Source: Virgibacillus senegalensis (lineage in GTDB: Bacteria; Bacillota; Bacilli; Bacillales; Amphibacillaceae). Taken from it: a stretch of DNA of 64,000 nucleotides. A model generated the notes under the pieces. It searched no databases, had not been told where the DNA came from, and saw only the letters and a program-made list of their open reading frames with translations. The position numbers and the translations under genes are program-made. Shown here in pieces: positions 8,627 through 18,571 of the stretch; positions within the stretch are counted from its first letter, which is position 1, and every line of letters starts with the position of its first letter. The DNA lies in NCBI RefSeq assembly GCF_000821245.2, contig NZ_LN611424.1:320732-384731 (forward strand), given 5' to 3'.

Positions 8627-9832
8627 ATGGAAACTTATCAACAACCCGATGTCCAGGGGCACTTTGGCAATTTTGGCGGACGATTCGTCCCCGAAACGTT
8701 GATGCCGGCGGTGTTGGAGCTGGAAAAAGCGTATGAAGAAGCAATGGCCGATCCGGAATTTATCGATCAAGTAGATTATTATTTTAAACAGTATATCGGC
8801 AGGGAAACCCCTTTGTATTATGCTGAAAATTTTTCCAACCAGCTTGGAGGACCAAAAATTTATTTGAAACGGGAGGATCTTAATCACACCGGTGCCCACA
8901 AGATTAACAATGCGATCGGGCAGGCTCTTTTGACCCAGCGGATGGGCAAGAAAAAAGTGGTAGCAGAAACCGGTGCCGGCCAGCATGGCGTGGCAACTGC
9001 AACTGTCTGTGCACTGCTTGGACTAGAATGCGTCATTTTTATGGGGAAAGAGGATATTCGCCGGCAAAAACTGAATGTGTTTCGGATGGAATTGCTTGGA
9101 GCGCGTGTGGAAAGCGTCGAGCAGGGCAGCGGTACGTTGAAGGATGCTGTAAACGAAGCGCTGCGTTACTGGGTGACAAACGTAGAAGATACCCATTATA
9201 TTATCGGTTCTGTCGTCGGTCCGCATCCATTTCCGAAAATCGTCAGGGACTTTCAAAGTGTGATTGGAATTGAGACACGTAAACAAATCATGGAACAGGA
9301 AGGCAGGCTCCCAGAAGCGGTAATAGCTTGTATCGGCGGCGGGAGTAACTCGATGGGGATGTTTTATCCGTTTGTCGAGGATGAACAAGTGGCGCTTCAT
9401 GGCGTGGAAGCAGGCGGTTCAGGTATTGAAACCGGCAAGCATGCCGCTACGCTGACGGACGGGAAAGCCGGTATTCTTCATGGCACACTTAGCTATTTGC
9501 TGCAGGATGAAAACGGCCAGGTAACGGAAGCACATTCCATATCAGCGGGACTGGATTATCCGGGAATAGGCCCGGAGCATAGTCACTTAAAAGAAACAGG
9601 AAGGGTGCAATACGATTCCATCACTGATGAAGAAGCACTGGATGCACTACAGCTTTTGACGAAGACGGAGGGAATCATGCCAGCATTGGAGAGTGCCCAT
9701 GCAGTTGCTTACAGCATGAAGCTGGCCAAGACAATGGATGCCTCGCAGACTATCGTGGTTTGTTTATCCGGCCGCGGGGATAAGGATGTAGATACCGTGA
9801 GATCAGCGTTTGGAGGGAGTTCATATGAGTAA
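8627..9832 (+). CDS. trpB: Tryptophan synthase beta subunit
   Basis: TrpB (401 residues) is the PLP enzyme that joins indole and serine. The PLP lysine lies in the [10 protein letters not shown] motif, the phosphate-binding loop is GGGSNS, and RGDKDVDTV closes the protein. It is the standard TrpB1 form. The ATG at 8627 is chosen because AGAGGAAGG precedes it. The end overlaps the trpA start by 8 bases, consistent with equal production of the alpha-beta complex. Confidence 0.97.
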   Translation: METYQQPDVQGHFGNFGGRFVPETLMPAVLELEKAYEEAMADPEFIDQVDYYFKQYIGRETPLYYAENFSNQLGGPKIYLKREDLNHTGAHKINNAIGQALLTQRMGKKKVVAETGAGQHGVATATVCALLGLECVIFMGKEDIRRQKLNVFRMELLGARVESVEQGSGTLKDAVNEALRYWVTNVEDTHYIIGSVVGPHPFPKIVRDFQSVIGIETRKQIMEQEGRLPEAVIACIGGGSNSMGMFYPFVEDEQVALHGVEAGGSGIETGKHAATLTDGKAGILHGTLSYLLQDENGQVTEAHSISAGLDYPGIGPEHSHLKETGRVQYDSITDEEALDALQLLTKTEGIMPALESAHAVAYSMKLAKTMDASQTIVVCLSGRGDKDVDTVRSAFGGSSYE

Positions 9833-10622
9833 ACAGTACATGCAACAAGCATTCCAGAAGGTTCTCGACCGGGGAGACAAAGCGTTCGTACCTTATATTA
9901 TGGCCGGGGATGGCGGACTGGATAGTTTGGAAGAGAAGGTTCGCTTTTTAGAAGAAAGCGGGGCAACTGTTTTGGAGCTCGGCGTTCCATTTTCGGATCC
10001 TGTAGCAGATGGACCGACCATACAGGAGGCAGGTATTCGGGCGCTTAAGCATGGTGTCAGCCTTCGTGCGATTTTAGAAAAACTGGAACAATTCAAGGAA
10101 TCCCGTTCGATTCCGATTGTACTTATGACCTATCTGAATCCGATTTATGCCTATGGTGTGGAGGCATTTGCTGAAGCATGCCGGACTTCCGGTGTCAGCG
10201 GATTAATCATACCGGATCTGCCGCTTGAAGAGGAAAACATGGTAACACGGCAACTGCAGGCAAACAATATTGCCTTGATCCGGTTGGCTTCTTTAACCAG
10301 TCCTCCGGAGCGTTTAAAGGAACTGGCGAAACGGACGGAAGGATTCTTGTATGCGGTAACGGTAACCGGTACAACGGGAGCGAGGTCGGCATTCCAGGAT
10401 AATTTACAGGAACATTTGGCGTCGTTGAAGAATATTTGCCAAGCCCCGGTACTGGCCGGTTTTGGCGTTTCGACTCCGGATCATGTCAAACAATTGAGTG
10501 CCAACTGTGATGGAGTCGTGGTGGGAAGTAAAATCGTCGACGCCTTACATCAAAACAATCGTGAGGAGATTAAAAAGCTGATTGCTGCAGCAAGCTCAAA
10601 AGAGCAGGCAACGGCAGAGTAA
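9825..10622 (+). CDS. trpA: Tryptophan synthase alpha subunit
   Basis: TrpA (265 residues) cleaves indole-3-glycerol phosphate and passes indole to TrpB. The TIM barrel shows the catalytic Glu in [16 protein letters not shown], the Asp in [11 protein letters not shown], and the GFGVSTP phosphate loop. The ATG at 9825 follows GGAGGG; a GTG/ATG further upstream lies within trpB. No terminator follows directly; the first good hairpin on this strand is the bidirectional one at 11227-11277, so the trp mRNA may carry about 600 bases of repeats at its 3' end. Confidence 0.96.
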   Translation: MSKQYMQQAFQKVLDRGDKAFVPYIMAGDGGLDSLEEKVRFLEESGATVLELGVPFSDPVADGPTIQEAGIRALKHGVSLRAILEKLEQFKESRSIPIVLMTYLNPIYAYGVEAFAEACRTSGVSGLIIPDLPLEEENMVTRQLQANNIALIRLASLTSPPERLKELAKRTEGFLYAVTVTGTTGARSAFQDNLQEHLASLKNICQAPVLAGFGVSTPDHVKQLSANCDGVVVGSKIVDALHQNNREEIKKLIAAASSKEQATAE

Positions 10623-10636
10623 CAGGTAATAGACTC

Positions 10637-10707
10637 AGGTGGTTCTTCGGCTCGCGCTGTTCCCGCAGGCGTTAACACCGAACGCTCATCGTGGAATCGA
10701 CTGGGTA
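10637..10707 (+). repeat. GC-rich intergenic repeat, 3'-half copy A
   Basis: This segment matches the right half of the complete copy at 44740-44893: both contain TCTTCGGCTCGCGCTGTTCC followed by CGCAGGCGT and ACCGAACGCTCATCGTG. The left half is missing, so this is a truncated copy. It lies 15 bases after the trpA stop codon. Confidence 0.7.
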
Positions 10708-10810
10708 AAACGAAATGCTGCGGGCATTCGTGAAAGATACAAACGACAGAGAAAGTACGTACCTTCTGTAAGAAAGAAAGGGATAACCAACCGCTGCGGC
10801 AGCATACTTC

Positions 10811-10900
10811 GCTTTCCGCGGGCACGGCCTCAGCTTCCTCAGAAGCACACTTCGCTTCTTGCGGGATCTTCGGACGCGTGCTGATCCCGCTGGAGTCTGC
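10811..10900 (+). repeat. GC-rich intergenic hairpin repeat, copy B
   Basis: This copy begins GCTTTCCGCGGGCACGG and ends with CCCGC then GGAGTCT. The arms can pair (GCGGG with CCCGC, GCACG with CGTGC), and a central hairpin AGAAGC/GCTTCT sits inside. It shares this plan with the copies at 11071, 22943 and 44740. Confidence 0.8.
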
Positions 10901-11070
10901 GTATGTTGCCTGCGCTAGGCGTAGGATAGCTATCCTGGATAAACGGATTACGAAACAAACAGGATGTTTGGATTTCCCTGTTTTTTCTAAAGAAGGAGCT
11001 TTCATCGCACCCTCAGAAAGTTGCACGTTTCCTAGCTGAGAATCTGGGAACGGTACATTGCGGAGGAAAT

Positions 11071-11165
11071 ACCCGAAGACTCCCGCGGGAGGAAAGGCCT
11101 CGGTGAGATCCCGCAGAGCTTTAGCTCGAGGAAGCTCACCAGCCGCCCGCGGAAAGCGCAGGGTA
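11071..11165 (-). repeat. GC-rich intergenic hairpin repeat, inverted copy C
   Basis: Read on the minus strand this segment starts GCGCTTTCCGCGGGC, has AGCTTCCTC, a central hairpin GAGCT/AGCTC and TGCGGGATC, and ends with the GGAGTCTTCGGG arm. It is the same element as copy B in the opposite orientation, 170 bp away. Confidence 0.75.
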
Positions 11166-11226
11166 TTTCCGGCAGCGATGAACAAATGAAGGAATATAGA
11201 GAGCGCAAACTTCTTGAAATGAAACG

Positions 11227-11277
11227 AAAAGCGGTCTGTATGGAAATGAAATTCCACACGGACCGCTTTTTTTACTA
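11227..11277. terminator. Bidirectional terminator, hairpin repeat copy H1
   Basis: AAAAGCGGTCTGT pairs with an ACGGACCGCTTTT arm across a short AT-rich loop and has T-rich tails on both strands. It lies between the convergent trpA and NADH oxidase genes and can end both transcripts. Near-identical hairpins occur at 45059-45108 and 63453-63498. Confidence 0.8.
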
Positions 11278-11317
11278 TCTACCTATTATAAAGCTTCGAT
11301 TTTTCAGTGGCCATCTT

Positions 11318-12691
11318 TTAAGAGACGGCTTTTTGTTGTTTGCCTTGTTTTTCCTCGATTTGTTTCATTGCCTGGATACAGACCTGATTGAGATAATTCC
11401 AGGGCTTATTGTAATGCGGCTGGAAGAAGAAATCGGTCATCGCCATTTGTTCAATCGTCATCTTGTTTTGAATGGCTACACTCAAGGTGTTCATCGCTTG
11501 GGTGAAATCTGCTTCAGAGATGACTTGGGCACCGACAATCCGGTGGCTGTCAACCTCGTAAACAACCTTCAACCGGAGCACCGCATTTTCCGGCATGAAT
11601 TCTGGTCGATAGGTATCTTCCAGCAAGGCACTTTCCACTCGGATACCTGCTGCAGCTGCTGCGGTTTCAGTCAAGCCGGTCGCCGAAATATTGTGCTGAT
11701 GGATTTTCAGACCAGAAGTCCCTTGTGTCCCTTGATGTGCAAGGCGTGGAGCTAATAGATTATATGCAGCGAGTGTCCCCATCCTGACAGCATTTGTAGC
11801 AAGGGGGATATAAGCCGTTTTCTTCGTAGGATTATAGGCGACAGCACAACAGTCACCTGCAGCGAACACGTCTTTTTTACTCGTTTGCATATATTCATCT
11901 ACTATGATGGCTCCATTCTTAAGCATCTCTACTTGCCCTGTAAACAAGGTAGTGTTCGGGCGGAAGCCGATGCACATAATGACTAAATCTGCTTCATAGC
12001 TTGATTGACCAGTGATTACTTGCGTGACTTTTCCATCCTTACCTTGGAAGGAGCTGACTGTCTGCTTCAGGGCTAAGGAGACTCCCTTTTCTGTAAGTGT
12101 TCTTTCAATCGGGCTGGTAAATTCCTCGTCCAGATAACGATTAAGGATTCGCTTTTCACTATCAATCAAGGTGACGTGCTTGCCAGCCTGTTCGAATGCT
12201 TCGACCAGCTCGATACCGATATAGCCGGCACCGACTACAACGATGTTTTTGGCAGATTTTGCGCGTTCTATGATTTCGTTGGCATGGTGGAAGTTTTTGC
12301 AAATCTGTACGTTTTCCAGGTCACTCCCTGGAATTGGCGGTGTTACCGGCCAGGAACCAGATGTAATTATCAGTTTGTCATAACTGTATTTTTTTGTTAG
12401 ATTTGTTTTCAAATTTTTGGCTTCCAAGGTTTTGTTGCTCGTATCGCATTCCGTGACGACGTGCTGCATATGCATGCGCACCCCTTGTTCTTCGAAGCCC
12501 TCGACGGATGCATAGAACAGTCCGTCGGAATCTTTTACTACTCCTCCTACATATAAAGCAATACCGCAAGATAAAAAAGATACATTATCGTTTTTTTCAA
12601 AGACATCGATTTCTGCTTCAGGGTACATATTCAATATATTGGTGATTGCTGCAGTTCCTGCGTGTGTACATCCGATAACCGCTACCTTCAT
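11318..12691 (-). CDS. nox: NADH oxidase (H2O-forming type) / CoA-disulfide reductase family
   Basis: This 457-residue flavoprotein belongs to the pyridine-nucleotide disulfide oxidoreductase family. It has an N-terminal FAD-binding fold (VAVIGCTHAGT), the single redox cysteine Cys42 in NVSFLSCGIALY, a central NAD-binding fold (VVVGAGYIGIE), the FAD motif DVFAAGDC and a C-terminal dimerisation domain. The single cysteine in SCGIALY is typical of water-forming NADH oxidases that regenerate NAD+ using O2. CoA-disulfide reductase is the main alternative, but the Rex operators upstream fit NADH oxidation. The ATG at 12691 follows GGAGGATGATG. Confidence 0.88.
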   Translation of the reverse strand: MKVAVIGCTHAGTAAITNILNMYPEAEIDVFEKNDNVSFLSCGIALYVGGVVKDSDGLFYASVEGFEEQGVRMHMQHVVTECDTSNKTLEAKNLKTNLTKKYSYDKLIITSGSWPVTPPIPGSDLENVQICKNFHHANEIIERAKSAKNIVVVGAGYIGIELVEAFEQAGKHVTLIDSEKRILNRYLDEEFTSPIERTLTEKGVSLALKQTVSSFQGKDGKVTQVITGQSSYEADLVIMCIGFRPNTTLFTGQVEMLKNGAIIVDEYMQTSKKDVFAAGDCCAVAYNPTKKTAYIPLATNAVRMGTLAAYNLLAPRLAHQGTQGTSGLKIHQHNISATGLTETAAAAAGIRVESALLEDTYRPEFMPENAVLRLKVVYEVDSHRIVGAQVISEADFTQAMNTLSVAIQNKMTIEQMAMTDFFFQPHYNKPWNYLNQVCIQAMKQIEEKQGKQQKAVS

Positions 12692-12727
12692 GGAACATCA
12701 TCCTCCAATGGAATAATTATATATAAA

Positions 12728-12745
12728 TTGTGATGGAATTCACAA
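12728..12745. promoter_or_regulatory. Rex operator 1
   Basis: TTGTGATGGAATTCACAA is an 18-bp near-perfect palindrome matching the Rex consensus TTGTGAAnnnnTTCACAA. It lies downstream of the predicted transcription start of the NADH oxidase gene, where bound Rex would block elongation or clearance. Confidence 0.8.
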
Positions 12746-12749
12746 GTGA

Positions 12750-12767
12750 ATGTGAAATCAATCACAA
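12750..12767. promoter_or_regulatory. Rex operator 2
   Basis: On the minus strand this reads TTGTGATTGATTTCACAT, one arm mismatch from the Rex consensus. It is 22 bp from operator 1, so both lie on the same face of the helix. Confidence 0.7.
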
Positions 12768-12781
12768 TTACTTACAACCAA

Positions 12782-12810
12782 AGTATAGTCTTTTATAGTC
12801 CAGAAAGCAA
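12782..12810 (-). promoter_or_regulatory. Promoter of the NADH oxidase gene
   Basis: On the minus strand TTGCTT (12805-12810) and TATACT (12782-12787) are separated by 17 bp. The start point would be near 12775, placing Rex operators on both sides of the promoter. Confidence 0.7.
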
Positions 12811-12815
12811 TAAGT

Positions 12816-12833
12816 TTGTGATAAATTTCACAA
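12816..12833. promoter_or_regulatory. Rex operator 3
   Basis: TTGTGATAAATTTCACAA is an excellent match to the Rex consensus. It lies just upstream of the -35 box of the NADH oxidase promoter. Rex leaves DNA when NADH rises, which would switch the oxidase on. Confidence 0.85.
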
Positions 12834-12855
12834 AATAGTCATTTAGTACGATGAA

Positions 12856-13014
12856 ATGGAGGAGCCTCGTGCCATTCAACTTCTGGAGGTTGTTAGTAGC
12901 AGAGGATATTTCTACACCGCGTATTCCCGCTATTTTTTCAAGTATTCGGATGGCGTGGTTTCTCTCAAATACGCCAATGAAGATAGTATTAAGGAGAGGA
13001 AAATAACCTTCTAA
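12856..13014 (+). CDS. Possible small protein, 52 aa, unrecognised
   Basis: An ATG frame of 52 codons lies between the NADH oxidase promoter and the ABC-F terminator. Its amino-acid mix is protein-like, with aromatic segments (RGYFYTAYSRYFFKYSDG) and a charged C-terminus. No convincing ribosome binding site precedes the ATG, and an in-frame stop lies only 10 bases upstream. It may be a real small gene, a remnant of a longer one, or chance. Confidence 0.3.
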   Translation: MEEPRAIQLLEVVSSRGYFYTAYSRYFFKYSDGVVSLKYANEDSIKERKITF

Positions 13015-13021
13015 ACATAAT

Positions 13022-13050
13022 AAAAAACCAGCCGCTTATGCGACTGGTTC
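13022..13050 (-). terminator. Terminator of the ABC-F gene
   Basis: On the minus strand a stem formed by ACCAGTCGC and GCGGCTGGT is followed by six T residues, starting a few bases after the ABC-F stop codon. Confidence 0.85.
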
Positions 13051-13055
13051 AAAGG

Positions 13056-14681
<1,626 letters not shown>

Positions 14682-14856
14682 TTATAACATTCCTCCAAAA
14701 AGTATTCCATCCAATCAAGGATAATGGTTTTACCGCTTTAAGTCAATGTATGGAAAGGGTTACTTGCTATTAATGCGGCTGCTTTTTTCTGCGGGCGGCT
14801 GTCAAAACGAGTTTTATCGATTAAAGCCTCTATATAATAAGGAAGAGATTTAACAG

Positions 14857-14905
14857 AAAAACTACAATCCGCCAAAATCACACTTTTCGGCAATTGTAGT
14901 TTTTC
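14857..14905 (-). terminator. Terminator of the phn operon
   Basis: AAAAACTACAAT pairs with ATTGTAGTTTTT around an inner CCGCC/GGC segment. On the minus strand it ends in a T-rich tract about 27 bases after the last permease gene. Confidence 0.85.
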
Positions 14906-14931
14906 TCTAATGGATGACATTGTCAGTCATA

Positions 14932-15732
14932 CTAAACAATCTTTTTACGTAGGTATCCGGAAATGATATCCACGATGGTTACCATCACGATAATCCCCAG
15001 TAGGATGATGCCAACACGGCTCCAGTCACGGGATTGCATGGCAAAAATCAATGGAGTTCCTATCCCGCCTGCCCCGATAATACCTAGTACACTGGCAGAA
15101 CGGAGGTTGATCTCAAACCGATACAGAGTGTAAGAAATAAAGCCTGGCAATACTTGCGGGAATACAGCAAACCACAACGTCTGTAACGGACGGGCACCGG
15201 TTGCCTTCAACGCCTCGGAAGGCCCGAAATCAATATTTTCGACTTCTTCAGAGAACAGTTTGCCAAGCATGCCGATGGAATGCAGTCCTAATGCCAGTAC
15301 CCCTGCAAACGAACCAGGCCCTACCATTTTGATGAATAACAAGGCCATGACCAATTCGGGGAAGGTACGGATAAAGCTGAGAAAGAATTTTCCGATACCT
15401 GCATTGGCTTTCCATTTACTCATGTTGTTCGCTGCCCAAAAAGCGAAAGGAATACATAGAAAAGCCGATATAAACGTACCAAGAATAGCAATGGCTAGTG
15501 TATCAAGAAGTCCGCGGAGCAAATCTTCTCCTTCCGGCAAGTAAACATAGTCCCAATCCGGTGAAAAGATTCCCGAAACGATGGCTTTCGAAATTTGCCC
15601 GGCTGTCTCTTTGAATCCTTCAATCGGAACACCGGATAAAGCCCAGATATACAATAAGGCGAGCGCGATAAAGATAACCCAGCGTCTAACGATTCTCTTT
15701 TTTGGTTTAATTGGTCTCGTTGCACTGCTCAT
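14932..15732 (-). CDS. phnE: Phosphonate/phosphite-type ABC transporter permease (second PhnE)
   Basis: This 266-residue inner-membrane protein has about six membrane segments and the EAA-like loop GPSEALKATGARPLQTL that contacts the ATPase. The motif ASVLGIIGAGGIG is typical of PhnE permeases. It is paired with the similar permease encoded immediately upstream; their genes overlap by 4 bases (ATGA). Together they form the heterodimeric channel of the importer. Confidence 0.92.
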   Translation of the reverse strand: MSSATRPIKPKKRIVRRWVIFIALALLYIWALSGVPIEGFKETAGQISKAIVSGIFSPDWDYVYLPEGEDLLRGLLDTLAIAILGTFISAFLCIPFAFWAANNMSKWKANAGIGKFFLSFIRTFPELVMALLFIKMVGPGSFAGVLALGLHSIGMLGKLFSEEVENIDFGPSEALKATGARPLQTLWFAVFPQVLPGFISYTLYRFEINLRSASVLGIIGAGGIGTPLIFAMQSRDWSRVGIILLGIIVMVTIVDIISGYLRKKIV

Positions 15733-16520
15733 AGTAAATTCTCCCGTAATTTAGTACTAATATAATCAATGATTAACACAACCAACAACGTAAATATAAT
15801 AATCGTGCTGACCTTGTCATACTCCAGGAAGCCGAGGGTCCGGTCATAGTATTCACCGATCCCGCCTGCACCTACGAGCCCTAAAATAGCAGCAGCACGG
15901 ACATTGATTTCAAAGGAATAAAGAACATAAGACACATAATAAGCGGCAACCTGTGGAACAACGGAAAACATGATCCACTGGATTTTATTAGCTCCTACTG
16001 CTGTCATTGACTCCAGCGGTCCTTTGTCGATTCCTTCAATTGCCTCATATGTCAATTTGGCAATGATTCCTGTTGAAAAGATTCCCAGGGCGAAAATACC
16101 TGGCAGCGGCCCTAAGCCAAAAATGGCAACGAATATTGCCGCAAGCAATAGCTCCGGAATAGTACGGACCAGGTTTAAAAGAAACCGGACAGGGTAATAA
16201 ATCCATGTGGACTTTACCATATTACTTGCCGAGAAAATCGCGAAAGGTACGGCAATCAACGCGCCAATGGTCGTTCCCAAAACAGCCATACGAATCGTAT
16301 CGAGCATAGCGCCGATGATGTTGTCGAAGTAGGCCCAATTGGGTGGAATCATTTGATCAAGAACAGAGAACATGTTGGGAAAGCCTTCAATCAATTCCCT
16401 GAATGTGCTGTCCGTTTGATAGGCGCTTCCCCATAGCAATAATAAGATCAGGAAAAAGGTAAAATAGTGCTTCAGATTACTTGGTGCTTTCGGAATCTTT
16501 TGCTCATTTACTTGGTTCAT
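15729..16520 (-). CDS. phnE: Phosphonate/phosphite-type ABC transporter permease (first PhnE)
   Basis: This 263-residue permease has a short cytoplasmic N-terminus, about six helices, the coupling loop [20 protein letters not shown] (trimmed at the edges) and the [15 protein letters not shown] signature. It is homologous to its downstream neighbour, and the gene overlaps phnC by 17 bases. It is the first of two permease genes in the operon. Confidence 0.92.
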   Translation of the reverse strand: MNQVNEQKIPKAPSNLKHYFTFFLILLLLWGSAYQTDSTFRELIEGFPNMFSVLDQMIPPNWAYFDNIIGAMLDTIRMAVLGTTIGALIAVPFAIFSASNMVKSTWIYYPVRFLLNLVRTIPELLLAAIFVAIFGLGPLPGIFALGIFSTGIIAKLTYEAIEGIDKGPLESMTAVGANKIQWIMFSVVPQVAAYYVSYVLYSFEINVRAAAILGLVGAGGIGEYYDRTLGFLEYDKVSTIIIFTLLVVLIIDYISTKLRENLL

Positions 16521-17295
16521 CGGCAGACTCTCCTACTTCTTCATCTTCTCTTGTTTCAAGAGGACGGCCATAAATTTCAGAGAACCTTTCGTCAGTCGCT
16601 TCTTCGACCGGACCGTCAAATACTACTTCGCCAGCTTGCAGACCGATAATTCTTGTCGCATACTGTCTGGCGATATCAATGAAATGCAGGTTTACAACGG
16701 TGGTAATGCCAAGTTCCTGGTTGATTTTTTGCAAGTCATCCATTACTTGTTTGGTAGTAAGAGGATCAAGGGATGCGACTGGTTCATCAGCCAAAATAAT
16801 TTTTGCTTCCTGTGCCAATGCACGTGCAATCGATACCCTTTGCTGCTGTCCGCCGGAAAGCTGATCGGATCGTGTGTACGCTTTTTCAACGATGTTTACC
16901 CGCTCCAAAGCGTTAAGGGCAAGGTTGACGTCCTCTTTAGGAAACAGGCCCAAGACAGTCCGAAGTGTGGAGTGATAACCAACCCGTCCTGACAAAACAT
17001 TGCGTATGACCGACGATCTTTTGACTAGGTTGAAGTTCTGAAAAATCATTCCGATATCACGGCGGGCAATACGTAAATCCTTTCCTTTTGCTTTCGTGAT
17101 GGATTTCCCGTCGATGAGTATTTCACCTGCAGAAATCTCATGCAATCTGTTGATCGACCGGAGAAAAGTAGATTTACCAGCTCCGGAAAGGCCGACGATT
17201 ACGACAAATTCACCTTTTTCAATCTTGATATTGATATCTTTCAGTCCTTGTGTGCCATTAGGATAAACTTTGGATACGTTCTTGAATTCTATCAC
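16504..17295 (-). CDS. phnC: Phosphonate/phosphite-type ABC transporter ATP-binding protein
   Basis: PhnC (263 residues) powers the importer. Walker A is GLSGAGKST, the signature [15 protein letters not shown], Walker [12 protein letters not shown], and the switch histidine lies in VNLHFIDIA. The start is GTG at 17295, with AAAGG about 12 bases before it. It follows phnD after an intercistronic hairpin and overlaps the first permease gene. Confidence 0.93.
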   Translation of the reverse strand: MIEFKNVSKVYPNGTQGLKDINIKIEKGEFVVIVGLSGAGKSTFLRSINRLHEISAGEILIDGKSITKAKGKDLRIARRDIGMIFQNFNLVKRSSVIRNVLSGRVGYHSTLRTVLGLFPKEDVNLALNALERVNIVEKAYTRSDQLSGGQQQRVSIARALAQEAKIILADEPVASLDPLTTKQVMDDLQKINQELGITTVVNLHFIDIARQYATRIIGLQAGEVVFDGPVEEATDERFSEIYGRPLETREDEEVGESADEPSK

Positions 17296-17359
17296 TCTTC
17301 ATACCAACCTTTATAAGAATTTAATCGATCTTAGCTGTAGGGATGTATCTCTTTGTTCA

Positions 17360-17398
17360 CATAAAAGAAAAGCCAGTGCGAGATAATATCGACTGGCT
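17360..17398 (-). terminator. Intercistronic attenuating terminator between phnD and phnC
   Basis: On the minus strand AGCCAGT pairs with ACTGGCT around an inner CGA/TCG stem, followed by TTTTCTTTT. It lies between phnD and phnC and would leave the binding protein in excess over the transporter, a common design for such operons. Confidence 0.75.
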
Positions 17399-17444
17399 GT
17401 ATGTTCATACTATTGGATAAGTTATATCCCGAAAATGGATGAAT

Positions 17445-18386
17445 CTATTCGGTTTTTACTTTGTCAGAGTATTCTCTTACAATATCAAATTTGCTGTCTT
17501 CGGACTCGACATATCCTTCATGAGTATAGATTTCTTTAATGATTTCGTGTCCTTCCTCATCTTGACCGATATCGATGAAAGCATCTGTAATCTTTTTGCT
17601 CCATTCCTCGTCCATGTCAGAACGGACAGCAATGGTATCGTTAGGAATCATTTCAGTAAACTCAATAATCTTTGTATCTTCGAATACAGTAGGGTAATCG
17701 CCTACTACCGTATTACGGGCATCCTGGAAGACAACTGCGGCGTCTACATCGTCATTCAGTACGGAGATAATACCCTGGTCGTGACCTTTGACCGTAACGC
17801 CTTGTACATCTTCAAGCGGGTCGATTCCAGCATCCATCAAAGACGCTGCCGGCCATACATAACCTGCGGAAGAAGTCACATCCTGGAAGGCGATTTTTTT
17901 GCCTTTTAAGTCTTCAATACTTTCAATATCGGAATCTGCTTTTACTACAAACTCGGATTTATAACCGTCTACCAGCTCGTCTGTCGGCTGGCCTGTTTCA
18001 TCTTCTACTCCGTAACGTTGGGCTTGCAGGATTACTTCTGCTGCACCTTTTTCTTTTGCTAACACATAAGCAGTAGGGGGTAAGAATCCTACGTCAACTT
18101 TCTTTGAATCCATAGCTTCTATGATGGTGTTGTAGTTGGTGGATACACTAACTTCAACAGGGATGTCCAGACGTTCACTAAGCAATTCTTCCAATGGCTT
18201 CGCTTTAGCTTCCAATGTATCCGCGTTCTGGGAAGGGACGAATTGAACGGTCAATTTCTCTGGAACATATGCCTCTGAACCTTCACTACCAGCGCCATTT
18301 GCATCATCTGAACCGCCGCACCCACTAATAATACCAGCCGTTAAAGCTAAAGTCGCTCCAACTGTTGCAAGCTTCTTAAACAACAT
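17445..18386 (-). CDS. phnD: Phosphonate/phosphite-type substrate-binding lipoprotein
   Basis: PhnD (313 residues) is the surface-anchored binding protein. Its lipoprotein signal peptide ends at Cys23 in the lipobox IISGC, followed by a Gly/Ser/Asp linker. The conserved NYNTIIEAM, KKVDVGFLPP and FQDVTSSAGYVWP segments line the anion site of the family. No C-P lyase or phosphite dehydrogenase genes are nearby, so the substrate could be phosphonate, phosphite or phosphate; it cannot be decided here. Confidence 0.9.
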   Translation of the reverse strand: MLFKKLATVGATLALTAGIISGCGGSDDANGAGSEGSEAYVPEKLTVQFVPSQNADTLEAKAKPLEELLSERLDIPVEVSVSTNYNTIIEAMDSKKVDVGFLPPTAYVLAKEKGAAEVILQAQRYGVEDETGQPTDELVDGYKSEFVVKADSDIESIEDLKGKKIAFQDVTSSAGYVWPAASLMDAGIDPLEDVQGVTVKGHDQGIISVLNDDVDAAVVFQDARNTVVGDYPTVFEDTKIIEFTEMIPNDTIAVRSDMDEEWSKKITDAFIDIGQDEEGHEIIKEIYTHEGYVESEDSKFDIVREYSDKVKTE

Positions 18387-18429
18387 AGGAAAACTACCTC
18401 CAATATATTTTAAAATGTGTTACTTCGTT

Positions 18430-18472
18430 ACTATAGCATAATTTTTGTTACAAGTTGTCAATATTTTGTAAA
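18430..18472 (-). promoter_or_regulatory. PHO-box-like repeats and promoter of phnD
   Basis: On the minus strand three hexamers, TTTACA (18467-18472), TTGACA (18456-18461) and TAACAA (18445-18450), are spaced exactly 11 bp apart, followed by a -10-like TATAGT at 18430-18435. Tandem TTnACA repeats at 11-bp spacing are the binding pattern of PhoP~P in Bacillus. The third repeat is degenerate. This would tie the importer to phosphate starvation. Confidence 0.6.
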
Positions 18473-18571
18473 ATTTTTTAAAAAATTTTTCCGATTTCGA
18501 TTATAATAGATTTTGAAATTGTTATGATAATTTAAGAGAAAGTTAAGAGTAATCAAATCAGGAGGGGAACC

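Noticed and set aside
10639-10884. 81-codon frame after trpA
   Set aside because: It is a translation of the GC-rich repeats, with no homology-like features.
10550-11257. 235-codon minus-strand frame across the trpA end and the repeats
   Set aside because: It is antisense to trpA and runs through two inverted copies of the GC-rich repeat; composition is repeat-driven and no ribosome binding site is present.
14738-14920. 60-codon minus-strand frame between the permease and ABC-F genes
   Set aside because: It starts inside the phn terminator hairpin and lacks a ribosome binding site.
17439-17909. 156-codon plus-strand frame within phnD
   Set aside because: Antisense shadow of phnD, without a ribosome binding site.
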